64,000 bases of DNA from Pseudomonas mucoides (GTDB lineage Bacteria > Pseudomonadota > Gammaproteobacteria > Pseudomonadales > Pseudomonadaceae), in NCBI RefSeq assembly GCF_015461845.1, contig NZ_JACOPW010000002.1, forward strand, positions 310,001 to 374,000. The letters are read 5' to 3'. The notes beneath the pieces were generated by a model that saw nothing but the letters and a program-made list of their open reading frames with translations, was not told where the DNA came from and made no database searches. Every line of letters starts with the position of its first letter. The stretch's first letter is position 1. A program made the position numbers and the translations under genes. Positions 18,655-27,113 of the stretch are shown one piece after another.

Positions 18655-19790
18655 GGCGAACCTCCCTCACTGTCAAGCCGGCTCCAGGCTGCCGAGGCAC
18701 GCTGGGCATTGTGGAGATTGGCCGACTCAGCTAGATAACGACTTGCATAACGGCGTGGCATCGTCGATGTGTCAGACCAACCGCAGACTCGCCGGAGTTC
18801 GTCCGTGGCCCGCTCGAGGTCATACCCACGCTTCTCGACCAGATAAGCCAAAAACTGGTCGGCGAAGGTGTGGCGAAAGTCATGCGCGGATAGTGTAGGC
18901 AACAACCCCGGATGAGCCAGTTCAATGGTCAGAAACAGCCGATCTAGGACGTTCGACAACGCGCGGATCGACAGCGGGCGGCCTCGATCCGAGATGAACA
19001 AATAGCGGTACAGCAATTTCGTAGGTTTTCCGTCACGCTTTGGGCGTCGCTCGCTCTGAATATAGCGCTCGTAGACCTCATACAACTGTGTCGAGATACC
19101 TACGGTCCGGCCGTGTGTTTTCAGTGCAGGCTCTTCAGCGCGCGGATCTCCTGGGTCATGTTCGCGGTCATTGATGCTGAGATTCTCCGCAGCTCCTGGG
19201 ACAATCAATGTGCGAATGATCTGGAGTTGCATATCTGTCAGGCTGCGGTAACGAGTGCGGTCTGGACGAACATTGATGATATGGCTCTCAAAGCGCCGCT
19301 CAATGACGTCGGCGACATCTGCAAATACAACTTCGATGTTAGCCAGGGTGGTTGAGTTCTGACGTGCGCGCGGAATGTAACGGGTGACGCACCAGGACAG
19401 GTACTGCTTCAGCAACCGCAGGTACTGGTCACGGGTGCGCGGAAAAATCTGTGGAAAAGGTGCCGTTGTAGCTTTGCCGATTCGGGCGAAAAGACTATCG
19501 GCTTGACGGCCGCTTTGGAGCCAGATTGCATAACCGTCTAATAAAGACAGAATCGCCTCAAAGTGGCAGGCCAAGATGGCCTGATAGATATCCAGATCTC
19601 GGCTTTTGGCATAGGCGTAGAAAGCCTGGATCGCGCGCAGGTGCGCCGCAGCCGTGTTGTAAGCGCGGTGCCTGAGTTTAAGTTGGACGTAGATGAACGG
19701 AATGAGTATGGGTAATGGCGCTGCGTAACCAGCTTGCACGAGCAGCGGCACACGCTGACCTGAAGAGAAACGGCACTGAATCAGCTTCAT
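18651..19790 (-). CDS. Tyrosine recombinase/integrase, probably inactive by internal deletion
   Basis: This protein of about 379 residues has the layout of a phage-type integrase. The SAM-like core-binding region lies near residues 40-150, and the catalytic domain starts near SLTDMQLQIIRTLI (about residue 182). The box II motif SAHDFRHTFADQFL is present, followed by GWSDTSTMPRRYASRYL, which carries the nucleophile tyrosine; tryptophan replaces the usual second histidine. The first catalytic arginine, normally in a GLRxGE motif some 20-30 residues after the start of the domain, is not found. The sequence runs directly from VPGAAENL to SINDREHDPGDPRAEEP, as if about 50 residues were deleted in frame. 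The ATG at 19790 has GAGG upstream; an ATG at 19805 is the alternative. Confidence 0.8.
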   Translation of the reverse strand: MKLIQCRFSSGQRVPLLVQAGYAAPLPILIPFIYVQLKLRHRAYNTAAAHLRAIQAFYAYAKSRDLDIYQAILACHFEAILSLLDGYAIWLQSGRQADSLFARIGKATTAPFPQIFPRTRDQYLRLLKQYLSWCVTRYIPRARQNSTTLANIEVVFADVADVIERRFESHIINVRPDRTRYRSLTDMQLQIIRTLIVPGAAENLSINDREHDPGDPRAEEPALKTHGRTVGISTQLYEVYERYIQSERRPKRDGKPTKLLYRYLFISDRGRPLSIRALSNVLDRLFLTIELAHPGLLPTLSAHDFRHTFADQFLAYLVEKRGYDLERATDELRRVCGWSDTSTMPRRYASRYLAESANLHNAQRASAAWSRLDSEGGSP

Positions 19791-20011
19791 CGGCAGCCAC
19801 CTCATTCAAGGACTCGCCATGAACACGAAGGACATGGCCCGTTGAGAGATTGGACGTCAGAAGCGGGTTTGTCGAATCAGTACCTTATGAGCCTCATGAA
19901 CATTTCTAGCATAGCATCTGATTTAACATAATACACATTACGCGCAACAACGTATTTCAGGATCAGCCCGGTTGCACGCAGATTTCGCAGCCCTCAATTC
20001 ACCTCAAGCCC

Positions 20012-20521
20012 TTATCCGCGTGTAAGCCTTTCTATCAGCATCGAATACTCAGGAAACCGCTCACTGAGCTTTTCTCGAGCACCCAATTCCATATCCGCGT
20101 AATCAAACCCGGGCGACACCGCTTCACTGATCAAACCGAATCCTGCCGATCCCTCTACAAGCCGCGAAGCTTTCCAGACGCCGCCAGGTACATTCAGCTG
20201 CAAACATTCTCCTGCGATGACATCGCTACCCATCAAGACAGTCTTCAACGTGCCGTCCGGAAAAATCAGCGAGTACTCGATGGCGTCACCCAAATGGTAG
20301 TAATGAACGATATCGGACTGGTTGAGATGAAAATGGCCAACGGGAGAATCTTTCGTTAGCAGATAGAAAATCGACGTCATTCGGTAACGCTGGCCACCGG
20401 TTGTTGTGACCATGCTTTGATCGTCTGACTGATACGTTCTGCGGTAGTAGCCGCCTTCCAAATGGGGCTCCAGATCGAGCGCTGCGACCAGTTCTTCTAT
20501 GCTGGGTGTCTTTAAAGCCAT
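20012..20521 (-). CDS. Cupin-fold protein (DUF985/Cupin_5 family)
   Basis: This 169-residue protein fits the DUF985 cupin family. It starts with EELVAALDLEPHLEGGYYRR, and the barrel shows SIFYLLTKDSPVGHFHLNQS near residues 50-69 and LQLNVPGGVWKASRL near residues 107-121. The C-terminus shows EAVSPGFDYADMELG. The family has no firmly known reaction. It stands alone between the integrase and the P-type ATPase gene; the upstream gap contains a perfect inverted repeat. Confidence 0.88.
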   Translation of the reverse strand: MALKTPSIEELVAALDLEPHLEGGYYRRTYQSDDQSMVTTTGGQRYRMTSIFYLLTKDSPVGHFHLNQSDIVHYYHLGDAIEYSLIFPDGTLKTVLMGSDVIAGECLQLNVPGGVWKASRLVEGSAGFGLISEAVSPGFDYADMELGAREKLSERFPEYSMLIERLTRG

Positions 20522-20585
20522 TATGGAACCCCCTATTTAGCGTTATCGACGTATATATCTGCATGTTTGCAGTATTTAGCGACAT

Positions 20586-20615
20586 AACTCGACTAAATAC
20601 CCATTTAGTCGAGTT
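20586..20615. repeat. Perfect 13-bp inverted repeat
   Basis: AACTCGACTAAAT (20586-20598) and ATTTAGTCGAGTT (20603-20615) are exact complements around a 4-base loop ACCC. The motif lies 9 bases downstream of the P-type ATPase stop and 64 bases upstream of the cupin start. There is no U-tract, so it may be a protein-binding palindrome, a mobile-element end or a weak terminator. TATTTAGCG also occurs twice nearby, near 20534 and 20573. Confidence 0.6.
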
Positions 20616-20624
20616 GGCAACCTT

Positions 20625-22907
20625 CTAGCGCCCGTCCAGATAACGGAACAGTTCCTCTTCCTGATCAAAGTGCAGTCGCACAAGGGTATCCAGACGGATC
20701 AGCTGATGCTGAATCTCATCAGCAGGCGTTGTCGCAGGGTCGGCGCTGAAGTCGCCGCTCATGCGCACCAGTAAATGGATGAGGCGAAAAATCTCTCGAT
20801 GCACGTGACTCATGGCCGACATCGGATCCTCCCCCGGCATGCTTTGCGTCAGCAGCGGGTACAGTGTGTTTTCATCTTCGTGTTCATGCTGCGCCAGTGA
20901 TGTTTGCAGCTTGTCGACCAGTTCCTGCAAGTCTGTCTGTGCTTGCGCAAGTGGGCGCTGGGCAAAGTCGCTGGCCAGTTGGTGCAGATCGCTCAGCACG
21001 GTGGAGAGTTGCTGGTGTTCGTCTTGCAGGTGATCGATGTGCTCTGCGGTAAGGTCTCGTTTCCTCAACGCCCATAACGGCCCCAATGCCCGCAAGGCGT
21101 TAATGATGATCGCGACGTCGATGCCCTCCTGCACCACGGCGCCAATCAGCGGCGGCAAGTAGCCAAAGGCGGCTGCCGCCATGGCCAGCAATGACATTCC
21201 CATCCCGACCAGCACACCTTGGCGTGCGATGTAGCGGGTTCGTCGGGCAATGTCCAACGCCTCGACCAGGCGATCCAGACGATCCACCAACAGCACAACG
21301 CCAGCGGCTTGCGCAGAAGCCGTGGCACCGCCCGCCCCCATGGCTACGCCGACGTTGGCCGCCGCCAGCGCCGGGGCATCGTTGATGCCGTCGCCGACCA
21401 TCAGTGTGCTAGCGCGCAGGCAACCTTGCTGTACGGCACGCACTTTATCCTCGGGGGTCAAACCGGCACGCAGCTCGTCAATCCCGGCAGACAGCGCAAT
21501 CATCTCCGCGGTTTCCAGGCGATCCCCGGTGAGCATGACGATCTTTTCGATGCCCCTGTTGCGCAGTCGACGCAGCGTCTGCGGGGTTTCGCGTCGAACT
21601 TTGTCCGAGAAAACCAGCAGGCCTGCGAGTTTGCCATCCACGTCGATGAAGCTTCCACTGCACGCCAGGTAATCCATGTGGCGCAGCATGGCGGCGACCC
21701 AGTCGGTTTCAGGGGGCGCTTTGTGAACAAAAGACAATGTGCCGAAACGCACCTGCACGCCATCGACGCGCCCACAAAGACCAGAGCCTGGGCTTTCTTC
21801 TACTGTCTGCGGGACGCTGAGCGGCAACTGGCGCTGATGGGCCGCTTCAACAATTGCCTGGGAAACAGGATGCGTCGAGGCCTGTGCCAGCGAAGCGGCC
21901 AGGGCAAGCAGGCGCTGCGGATCGCCCAGTCCGTTGACCTCTATCGACTGCAGGCGCGCATGGCCGCTGGTCAGCGTGCCGGTCTTGTCGAGAAACACTT
22001 GTTTGACCCCGGCCAGCGCTTCCACGGTCGCGCCGTCCTTGATCAAGATCCCGCGCCGCGCGGCCCTCGAAATACCCGACATGAAGGCAATCGGTACGGC
22101 CAGAATCAAAGGGCAAGGTGTGGCCACCACCAGCACGGCCAGCGCGCGCAAAGGATCGCCACTCAATTGCCAGGCCAATCCGGCGATCAGCAATGTCAGT
22201 GGGATGAAGAACAAGGCATAGCGGTCGGCCAGGCGCACGAAAGGTGCGCGCGAACGACGTGCCTCCTCGGCCAGCCGCACGATGCCCGCGTAGGTACTCT
22301 GCGCGGCCGTTCGCGTGGCGATTAGCAGGATGGGCGCACCGACGTTGGAAACGCCGCTGGGCAGTTGCTCTCCTTCTCGACGGGTGACAGGCAGCGACTC
22401 ACCGCTGAGCGCCGATTCGTCCAGAATGGCCGCAGGACTTAGCAGCCGACCGTCGACCGGGATCACCTCTCCCATTCGCACCAACAATGTTTGATGCAGC
22501 TGGACCTGCTCAACCGGAATCTCGCGCAAGCCGCCCTCCTCCTGCAGCCAGGCAAAACGTGGCGCCCGGTCGATGAGCGCACGAAGCTCACGGTCAGCGC
22601 GTTGCTTGGTGAAAAACTCCAGGGTCCGTCCAGTCGCCAGCATCAAGGCAATCACCGCCGCCACCAGTGTCTGGTCAAAGACCAGGGCGGCAGTGATCGA
22701 CAGCAGCGCGATCAGGTCGACACCGGCCTCGCGCCGGGCCAGGCGCCTGACGATTTCAACGAGCAGTACCGCAGACATCACCAGACTTCCCGCGGCCCAG
22801 CACCTCGATGCCCAATCAGGTGCTTGCGCAACATACGCAATGCCGCCGGCCAGCAGCGTCAGTGCGGTGAGCAGCAACAGAACGGGGTCCAGCCACTTAC
22901 TGAGCAT
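20625..22907 (-). CDS. P1B-like heavy-metal P-type ATPase with C-terminal hemerythrin domain
   Basis: This protein of about 760 residues is a P-type cation ATPase followed by an HHE (hemerythrin) domain. Seen in order: two N-terminal membrane helices without a metal-binding domain, an LSGESLPV actuator motif, a membrane TPCPLILAVP motif (the metal-site cysteine), DKTGTLTSG phosphorylation site, LTGDR and VGDGINDAPAL. From about residue 625 there is DHLQDEHQQL, then HEHEDENTLYP, HVHREIF and HFDQEEELF, the histidine and acid ligands of a di-iron or oxygen-sensing hemerythrin. The ATG at 22907 has AAGGAA upstream; ATGs at 22937 and 22955 are alternatives. The metal is not clear. An Anr-like box lies upstream, between this gene and the arcD-like gene. 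Confidence 0.85.
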   Translation of the reverse strand: MLSKWLDPVLLLLTALTLLAGGIAYVAQAPDWASRCWAAGSLVMSAVLLVEIVRRLARREAGVDLIALLSITAALVFDQTLVAAVIALMLATGRTLEFFTKQRADRELRALIDRAPRFAWLQEEGGLREIPVEQVQLHQTLLVRMGEVIPVDGRLLSPAAILDESALSGESLPVTRREGEQLPSGVSNVGAPILLIATRTAAQSTYAGIVRLAEEARRSRAPFVRLADRYALFFIPLTLLIAGLAWQLSGDPLRALAVLVVATPCPLILAVPIAFMSGISRAARRGILIKDGATVEALAGVKQVFLDKTGTLTSGHARLQSIEVNGLGDPQRLLALAASLAQASTHPVSQAIVEAAHQRQLPLSVPQTVEESPGSGLCGRVDGVQVRFGTLSFVHKAPPETDWVAAMLRHMDYLACSGSFIDVDGKLAGLLVFSDKVRRETPQTLRRLRNRGIEKIVMLTGDRLETAEMIALSAGIDELRAGLTPEDKVRAVQQGCLRASTLMVGDGINDAPALAAANVGVAMGAGGATASAQAAGVVLLVDRLDRLVEALDIARRTRYIARQGVLVGMGMSLLAMAAAAFGYLPPLIGAVVQEGIDVAIIINALRALGPLWALRKRDLTAEHIDHLQDEHQQLSTVLSDLHQLASDFAQRPLAQAQTDLQELVDKLQTSLAQHEHEDENTLYPLLTQSMPGEDPMSAMSHVHREIFRLIHLLVRMSGDFSADPATTPADEIQHQLIRLDTLVRLHFDQEEELFRYLDGR

Positions 22908-23081
22908 TGAAGTGAGTTCCTTAAAAGCGATGTGCATGCCTCGCTGTAAAAACATCTGTCGTTCATCGAGGTAGAGCTTAGGACTCGAATGCCTTTCGTG
23001 TCCCCGGGGCGCCGCAATTTCGGCGTTCGATACAACACAAGTCATGGTTGTGCCCGGGCAAATCGGGTGTTTGCCTTCTTT

Positions 23082-23095
23082 CTGATCTAAATCAA
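23082..23095. promoter_or_regulatory. Anr/FNR-type box between the ATPase and arcD-like genes
   Basis: CTGATCTAAATCAA matches the Anr/FNR consensus TTGAT-N4-ATCAA at nine of ten positions. Its centre is about 100 bases upstream of the arcD-like start and about 180 upstream of the ATPase start. Oxygen-responsive control is inferred. Confidence 0.55.
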
Positions 23096-23187
23096 TCAGG
23101 CGTTGGACGGACACGTGGACATTAGAGTCAGCATTCGTACACATCGCATTCGATGTGTGCAGAAACTCTCGTTTCGTGGAGGCTCCC

Positions 23188-24678
23188 ATGGCTACGCACC
23201 TGCAAGGCACCCAACCGGTCATCCCGCCGACTGCCCACCCACTTGCAGGCAGTTTGCGAAAGGTGGAGCCCAAACGCTTGTCCTTGAGTTTGCTGATTGC
23301 GCTGGTGGTCGGTTCGATGATCGGCAGCGGCATTTTCAGCCTGCCGCAAAACATGGCGGCCAGTGCTGGCGCCGGAGCCATTCTGATTGGCTGGCTGATC
23401 ACCGGTGTCGGCATGTTGTCGCTGGCGCTGGTTTATCAAACCTTGTCCAACCGTCAACCGGCTCTGGATAACGGTGTGTTTGCCTATGCGCGTGCCTTGG
23501 GTGGCGAATTCCTCGGGTTCAACTCAGCCTGGGGTTACTGGATCAGCGCCTGGATCGGCAACGTCAGCTACCTGGTGATTTTGTTCGCGGCGCTGAGTTA
23601 TTTCTTCCCGCTGTTCGGTGAAGGCAATAACAAAGCGGCGATTGCCGGCGCGTCCGTGGTGCTGTGGTCGTTGCACTGGATGATCCTCAGAGGGATGCGC
23701 ACTGCGGCCCGGGCCAACGCGTTGACCACGGTAGCCAAGATCGTACCGTTGCTGCTGTTTATCGGCCTGGTGATCGCGGCCTTCCAGCGTGAAACCTTCA
23801 CTGTCGATTTCTGGGGCTCGCCCGCGCTGGGCAGCACCCTCGATCAGGTCAAAAGCACTATGTTGGTCACCGTTTGGGTGTTCATCGGGATCGAAGGCGC
23901 CAACGTGTTCTCCGCCCGCGCCGCAGAACGCGCCAACGTCGGTCGCGCCACCGTCATCGGTTTTGTCATCACCCTGTTGCTGTTGATTGCGGTGTCGCTG
24001 CTGTCACTGGGCATTTTGAAACAACCGGAGTTAGCCGCCCTGAAAAACCCTTCGATGGCCGGCGTACTTCAGGCTGCCGCCGGGCCATGGGGCGCAGTGC
24101 TGATCAGCATCGGCTTGATCATTTCGGTGGGGGGCGCCCTGCTCGCCTGGACGCTGCTCGCAGCGGAGTCGGTGTTCACACCAGCCAAGGAAAAGGTGAT
24201 GCCAGGTACGCTCGCCGTGGAAAACACCCAAGGTGTACCGGCCAATGCACTGTGGATCACCAACGGCTGCATTCAACTGTTCCTGTTACTGACGCTGTAC
24301 TCGAGCGCCACTTACCTTGCGCTGATTTCCCTGGCCACCTCGATGATTCTGCTGCCCTACCTGTTCAGCGGTGTGTATGCGCTGAAACTGACCTTGCAGG
24401 GCCAGACCTACGCCGGCCACCGCGCCTTGCAACTGCGTGACATGGCCATCGCCTCGGTCGCGACGCTGTATTGCCTGTGGCTGCTGTATGCCGCCGGGCC
24501 TAAATACATGTTGCTCAGCGCTTTGCTCTACGCCCCCGGTTCGTTGATTTACCTGGCCACCATCAGGTCTCGCCAGGGACAACCGCTCAGCGGCCCTGAG
24601 ACCGGGCTGTTGATCATTATCTGGACGGCCGCAGCCTTCGCCGGCTGGATGCTGTGGTCCGGGACACTGGCCTTGTAA
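23188..24678 (+). CDS. ArcD-like basic amino acid antiporter
   Basis: This 496-residue membrane protein of the APC superfamily resembles arginine/ornithine antiporters. TM1 carries LIALVVGSMIGSGIFSLP near residues 35-52, the glycine-rich segment that binds the substrate backbone, and ALDNGVFAYARALGGEFLGF follows TM2. About 12-13 membrane segments are seen. The ATG at 23188 follows GGAGG. No arcA, arcB or arcC gene lies nearby, so this is an isolated paralogue, or it exchanges other amino acids. An Anr-like box about 100 bases upstream fits arginine use without oxygen, which in Pseudomonas is Anr-controlled. The hsp20 gene follows after 88 bases. Confidence 0.85.
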   Translation: MATHLQGTQPVIPPTAHPLAGSLRKVEPKRLSLSLLIALVVGSMIGSGIFSLPQNMAASAGAGAILIGWLITGVGMLSLALVYQTLSNRQPALDNGVFAYARALGGEFLGFNSAWGYWISAWIGNVSYLVILFAALSYFFPLFGEGNNKAAIAGASVVLWSLHWMILRGMRTAARANALTTVAKIVPLLLFIGLVIAAFQRETFTVDFWGSPALGSTLDQVKSTMLVTVWVFIGIEGANVFSARAAERANVGRATVIGFVITLLLLIAVSLLSLGILKQPELAALKNPSMAGVLQAAAGPWGAVLISIGLIISVGGALLAWTLLAAESVFTPAKEKVMPGTLAVENTQGVPANALWITNGCIQLFLLLTLYSSATYLALISLATSMILLPYLFSGVYALKLTLQGQTYAGHRALQLRDMAIASVATLYCLWLLYAAGPKYMLLSALLYAPGSLIYLATIRSRQGQPLSGPETGLLIIIWTAAAFAGWMLWSGTLAL

Positions 24679-24766
24679 GGTCAGTATCACGTGTTTGTTC
24701 TGTCGTGGTGGACCGCCAAACGGGTGTTCGCGATCCATCTCTATTACCCAAGAGGAGGAAATCAAA

Positions 24767-25309
24767 ATGAGCAACAGTGAAAAAAAAGTACCGGTTCATA
24801 GCGACGACAAAGCCAGTCAGCATCCAGTGACAACAGACGTCTGGCGCCCCCTGGAAAAGCTTCGGCAACAGGTTGATCACCTGTTCGAAGACTTCAATCG
24901 CGGCTCGGGGCTGTCGCCATTCGGTCGCGGGCTGTTTGATGTCGAGCCGCTCTGGCGACGGGAACTGATCGGCCATAGCCTGCCTGCCGTGGACATCTGC
25001 GAGAAAGACAAAAGCTACGAAATCACAGCTGAGCTGCCCGGCATGGATCAGAAAAACATTGAGATCAAACTGTCCAACGGCAGCCTGATCATCAAGGGCG
25101 AAAAGAAAGAGGACAAGGAAGAGAAAGGAAAGGGTTATCACCTCAGCGAGCGTCACTACGGCTCCTTCGAGCGGGTGTTCAACTTGCCCAAAGGTGTCGA
25201 TGCCGAGAAGATCGACGCGAGTTTCAGCAAGGGAGTGCTGAGCATCTCGCTGCCGAAAAAGCCCGAGGCCATGAAAGCGGATAAAGTCGTGCCAATCAAA
25301 GGCGAGTGA
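24767..25309 (+). CDS. Hsp20/alpha-crystallin family small heat-shock protein
   Basis: This 180-residue small heat-shock protein has an N-terminal arm (WRPLEKLRQQVDHLFEDFNR near residues 25-44), then an alpha-crystallin domain from about residue 65. The domain shows VDICEKDKSYEITAELPGMD, LIIKGEKKEDKEEKGKGYH and, near the end, FSKGVLSISLPKKPEA. The A-x-x-x-n-GvL motif is present. The ATG at 24767 follows an AGAGGAGG site; the earlier in-frame codons belong to the spacer. It probably acts as an ATP-independent holdase. It may be read through from the arcD-like gene, 88 bases upstream, and a terminator follows. Confidence 0.93.
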   Translation: MSNSEKKVPVHSDDKASQHPVTTDVWRPLEKLRQQVDHLFEDFNRGSGLSPFGRGLFDVEPLWRRELIGHSLPAVDICEKDKSYEITAELPGMDQKNIEIKLSNGSLIIKGEKKEDKEEKGKGYHLSERHYGSFERVFNLPKGVDAEKIDASFSKGVLSISLPKKPEAMKADKVVPIKGE

Positions 25310-25324
25310 GTCCCAGGCTGCCCT

Positions 25325-25356
25325 GCCCCTGTCGGGAAACCGGTGGGGGCTTTTTT
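25325..25356 (+). terminator. Rho-independent terminator after hsp20
   Basis: GCCCC-TG-TCGG-GAAA-CCGG-TG-GGGGC folds into a stem capped by a GAAA tetraloop, immediately followed by TTTTTT. It lies 15 bases after the hsp20 stop and before the convergent universal stress protein gene. Confidence 0.85.
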
Positions 25357-25402
25357 ATGTTCATTGCAAAAGACTGAAACAAGGCGCGCGTTAATGCTGC
25401 GA

Positions 25403-26329
25403 TCACATGTTTTCTTCGACCCAGGAATCTGATTGTCTCACCGCCAGAATGCTGCCCTGCAACGAATACAGCGCGCGCTCCATAGTGCTGCCGATGAATC
25501 GATGAGTGCCCACCCGATGCACGGTGCCCATCACCACGACGTCAACCTGGTAATCATCGACAACTGCACTGATCACCGGCATCGGCAGCCCCATGAAAAA
25601 ATGCCGGCGCTCTGGAGCAATGCCATAGCGCTCAGCCAGGGTGTTGAAGGCCTGATGAAGGGACTCTCGCAACCCATCCATGAAGGCCACATTCCAGCCG
25701 CCGGTGATCAGCGGCGTATCGCCATTGAATGCAGGCGATAAATCATAGGCGTAAAGCAGGTGCAGCGATGCGTCGCATTGCACGGCCAGCGTATGAGCTG
25801 CCTGAATAATGGCATCGTTCACATCATGGATTTGTGTGACCGTATCAAACAGGTCCACAGCGGCGACGATCCGATGAGGCAACTCATGATGGACCTGGTT
25901 GACCAGGTGCAACGCAACGGGACATCCACGCAGCAAATGGTAATCCAAAGGTGTAACGAACACCCGTCCAAGTACCGGGTCTGCCGTGACATCCTTGATG
26001 ACCAGGTCGGGCTTGAGCGCTTCTACACATTTCAAGATGTCGAGCACTGGATCGCAGGTAAAGACAACTTGCACGTTCACCTCTAATCCCTGTGCATTGA
26101 GACGCTGAAGTGTCTGGTCCCTCCAGTGGAGATAATGGCGCTGATATCGCTGATCCCCCTCCTCGTCTCTGTTCTCTTCCCACACTGGCGCCATGGGCGC
26201 CGGTTCTATAAAGGCTCGTACATCCAGCATGGCTCCACCGGCCCTGGCCAGGGCGATGGCACGTAGCAAGGCTGGGGCCTCTTTCAGGTTTGGGTTGGCG
26301 ATCAGCAGCAAGCGTTGATAGTGGGCCAT
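25403..26329 (-). CDS. Universal stress protein, two UspA domains (copy 1)
   Basis: This 308-residue protein has two UspA domains in tandem. It starts MAHYQRLLLIANPNLKEAPA, domain 2 begins near residue 155 at RIVAAVDLFDT, and the ATP-loop-like sequence VVMGTVHRVGTHRFIGSTME lies near residues 270-289. UspA proteins bind nucleotides or act as stress-survival factors. The ATG at 26329 has GGAGG upstream. It is convergent with hsp20 and divergent from the acetyltransferase gene, sharing a perfect Anr-type box. Three further intact copies lie in the window. Confidence 0.9.
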   Translation of the reverse strand: MAHYQRLLLIANPNLKEAPALLRAIALARAGGAMLDVRAFIEPAPMAPVWEENRDEEGDQRYQRHYLHWRDQTLQRLNAQGLEVNVQVVFTCDPVLDILKCVEALKPDLVIKDVTADPVLGRVFVTPLDYHLLRGCPVALHLVNQVHHELPHRIVAAVDLFDTVTQIHDVNDAIIQAAHTLAVQCDASLHLLYAYDLSPAFNGDTPLITGGWNVAFMDGLRESLHQAFNTLAERYGIAPERRHFFMGLPMPVISAVVDDYQVDVVVMGTVHRVGTHRFIGSTMERALYSLQGSILAVRQSDSWVEENM

Positions 26330-26403
26330 GACACACCTCCTCTCTACACCGGCCCATAGCGTGGCCATGTTCAAAGACTGCGCTTGTTGCGCCCTTTGCC
26401 TGT

Positions 26404-26417
26404 TTGATTTACATCAA
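26404..26417. promoter_or_regulatory. Perfect Anr/FNR box between USP copy 1 and acetyltransferase gene
   Basis: TTGATTTACATCAA matches the consensus fully. The centre is 81 bases upstream of the universal stress protein start and 143 upstream of the acetyltransferase start, so it could serve either gene. A weaker relative, CTGATCCAGATCAT, follows at 26451-26464. Confidence 0.75.
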
Positions 26418-26553
26418 ATCCAGGCAATTGAGCGCGCTGTCACAAGAGAGCTGATCCAGATCATATTCAGGCGCAGTCAGCGGAGTAGAAAGAAGTGAAT
26501 CGCGAGATTTGCCACTGCGCGCCAACCTTTGAAGACGGCTGGAGGATCGCATC

Positions 26554-27084
26554 ATGATCACTGTCAAAGACCCTGATGATCGGGCCTCTGAAGCCTATTC
26601 CAAAGTCACTGGGAAATACTGGATCGAAGCACTCAAGGATGGTCGTCACGTGTTGATCCGGCAACTGACGGAAAAAGACCGCGAGCGAGAGTACAGCTTC
26701 ATCAAACAGCTGTGCCCTGAGTCCCGGCACATGCGCTTTCTCACGCAGATCAACGACCCCGGCAACAAGCAGTGCCTGGCATACATCGCGTTGGTCCACG
26801 AAAATGGCCAATTGATCGAGATCGGCGTCAGCCGTTATGTCGCCACGGGCGAATATAAATGTGAATGTACGGTGACAGTCGCCGATCAATGGAAGCATCT
26901 GGGGCTGGGGACGCTATTGATGGCACATTTGATCAGGGCCGCGCGCAAGAACCGTTTCCACCAGATGTATGCGGTCGACGCCTCCAGCAATGCCCCGATG
27001 CGCGAGCTGGCCAGATCCCTGGGCTTCGAAACGCGCAACGATCCCTTTGATACCCGTCAGGTGATTCACGGCCTGTACCTGTAA
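26554..27084 (+). CDS. GNAT-family N-acetyltransferase
   Basis: This 176-residue protein has the GNAT acetyl-CoA fold. The core shows ECTVTVADQWKHLGLGTLLM near residues 109-128, containing the Q/R-x-x-G-x-G/A pyrophosphate loop (here HLGLGT). The end shows NAPMRELARSLGFETR. Its N-terminal segment (LIRQLTEKDRERE, LCPESRHMRFL) resembles the stand-alone acetyltransferases that modify metabolic enzymes, such as the Pat type without the large CoA-ligase-like domain. The ATG follows GGAGGAT. Protein-lysine acetylation of the acetyl-CoA synthetase in this island is an attractive but unproven role. Confidence 0.88.
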   Translation: MITVKDPDDRASEAYSKVTGKYWIEALKDGRHVLIRQLTEKDREREYSFIKQLCPESRHMRFLTQINDPGNKQCLAYIALVHENGQLIEIGVSRYVATGEYKCECTVTVADQWKHLGLGTLLMAHLIRAARKNRFHQMYAVDASSNAPMRELARSLGFETRNDPFDTRQVIHGLYL

Positions 27085-27113
27085 AACGACTTGAGCGCTG
27101 TCAGCGAAAGCCA

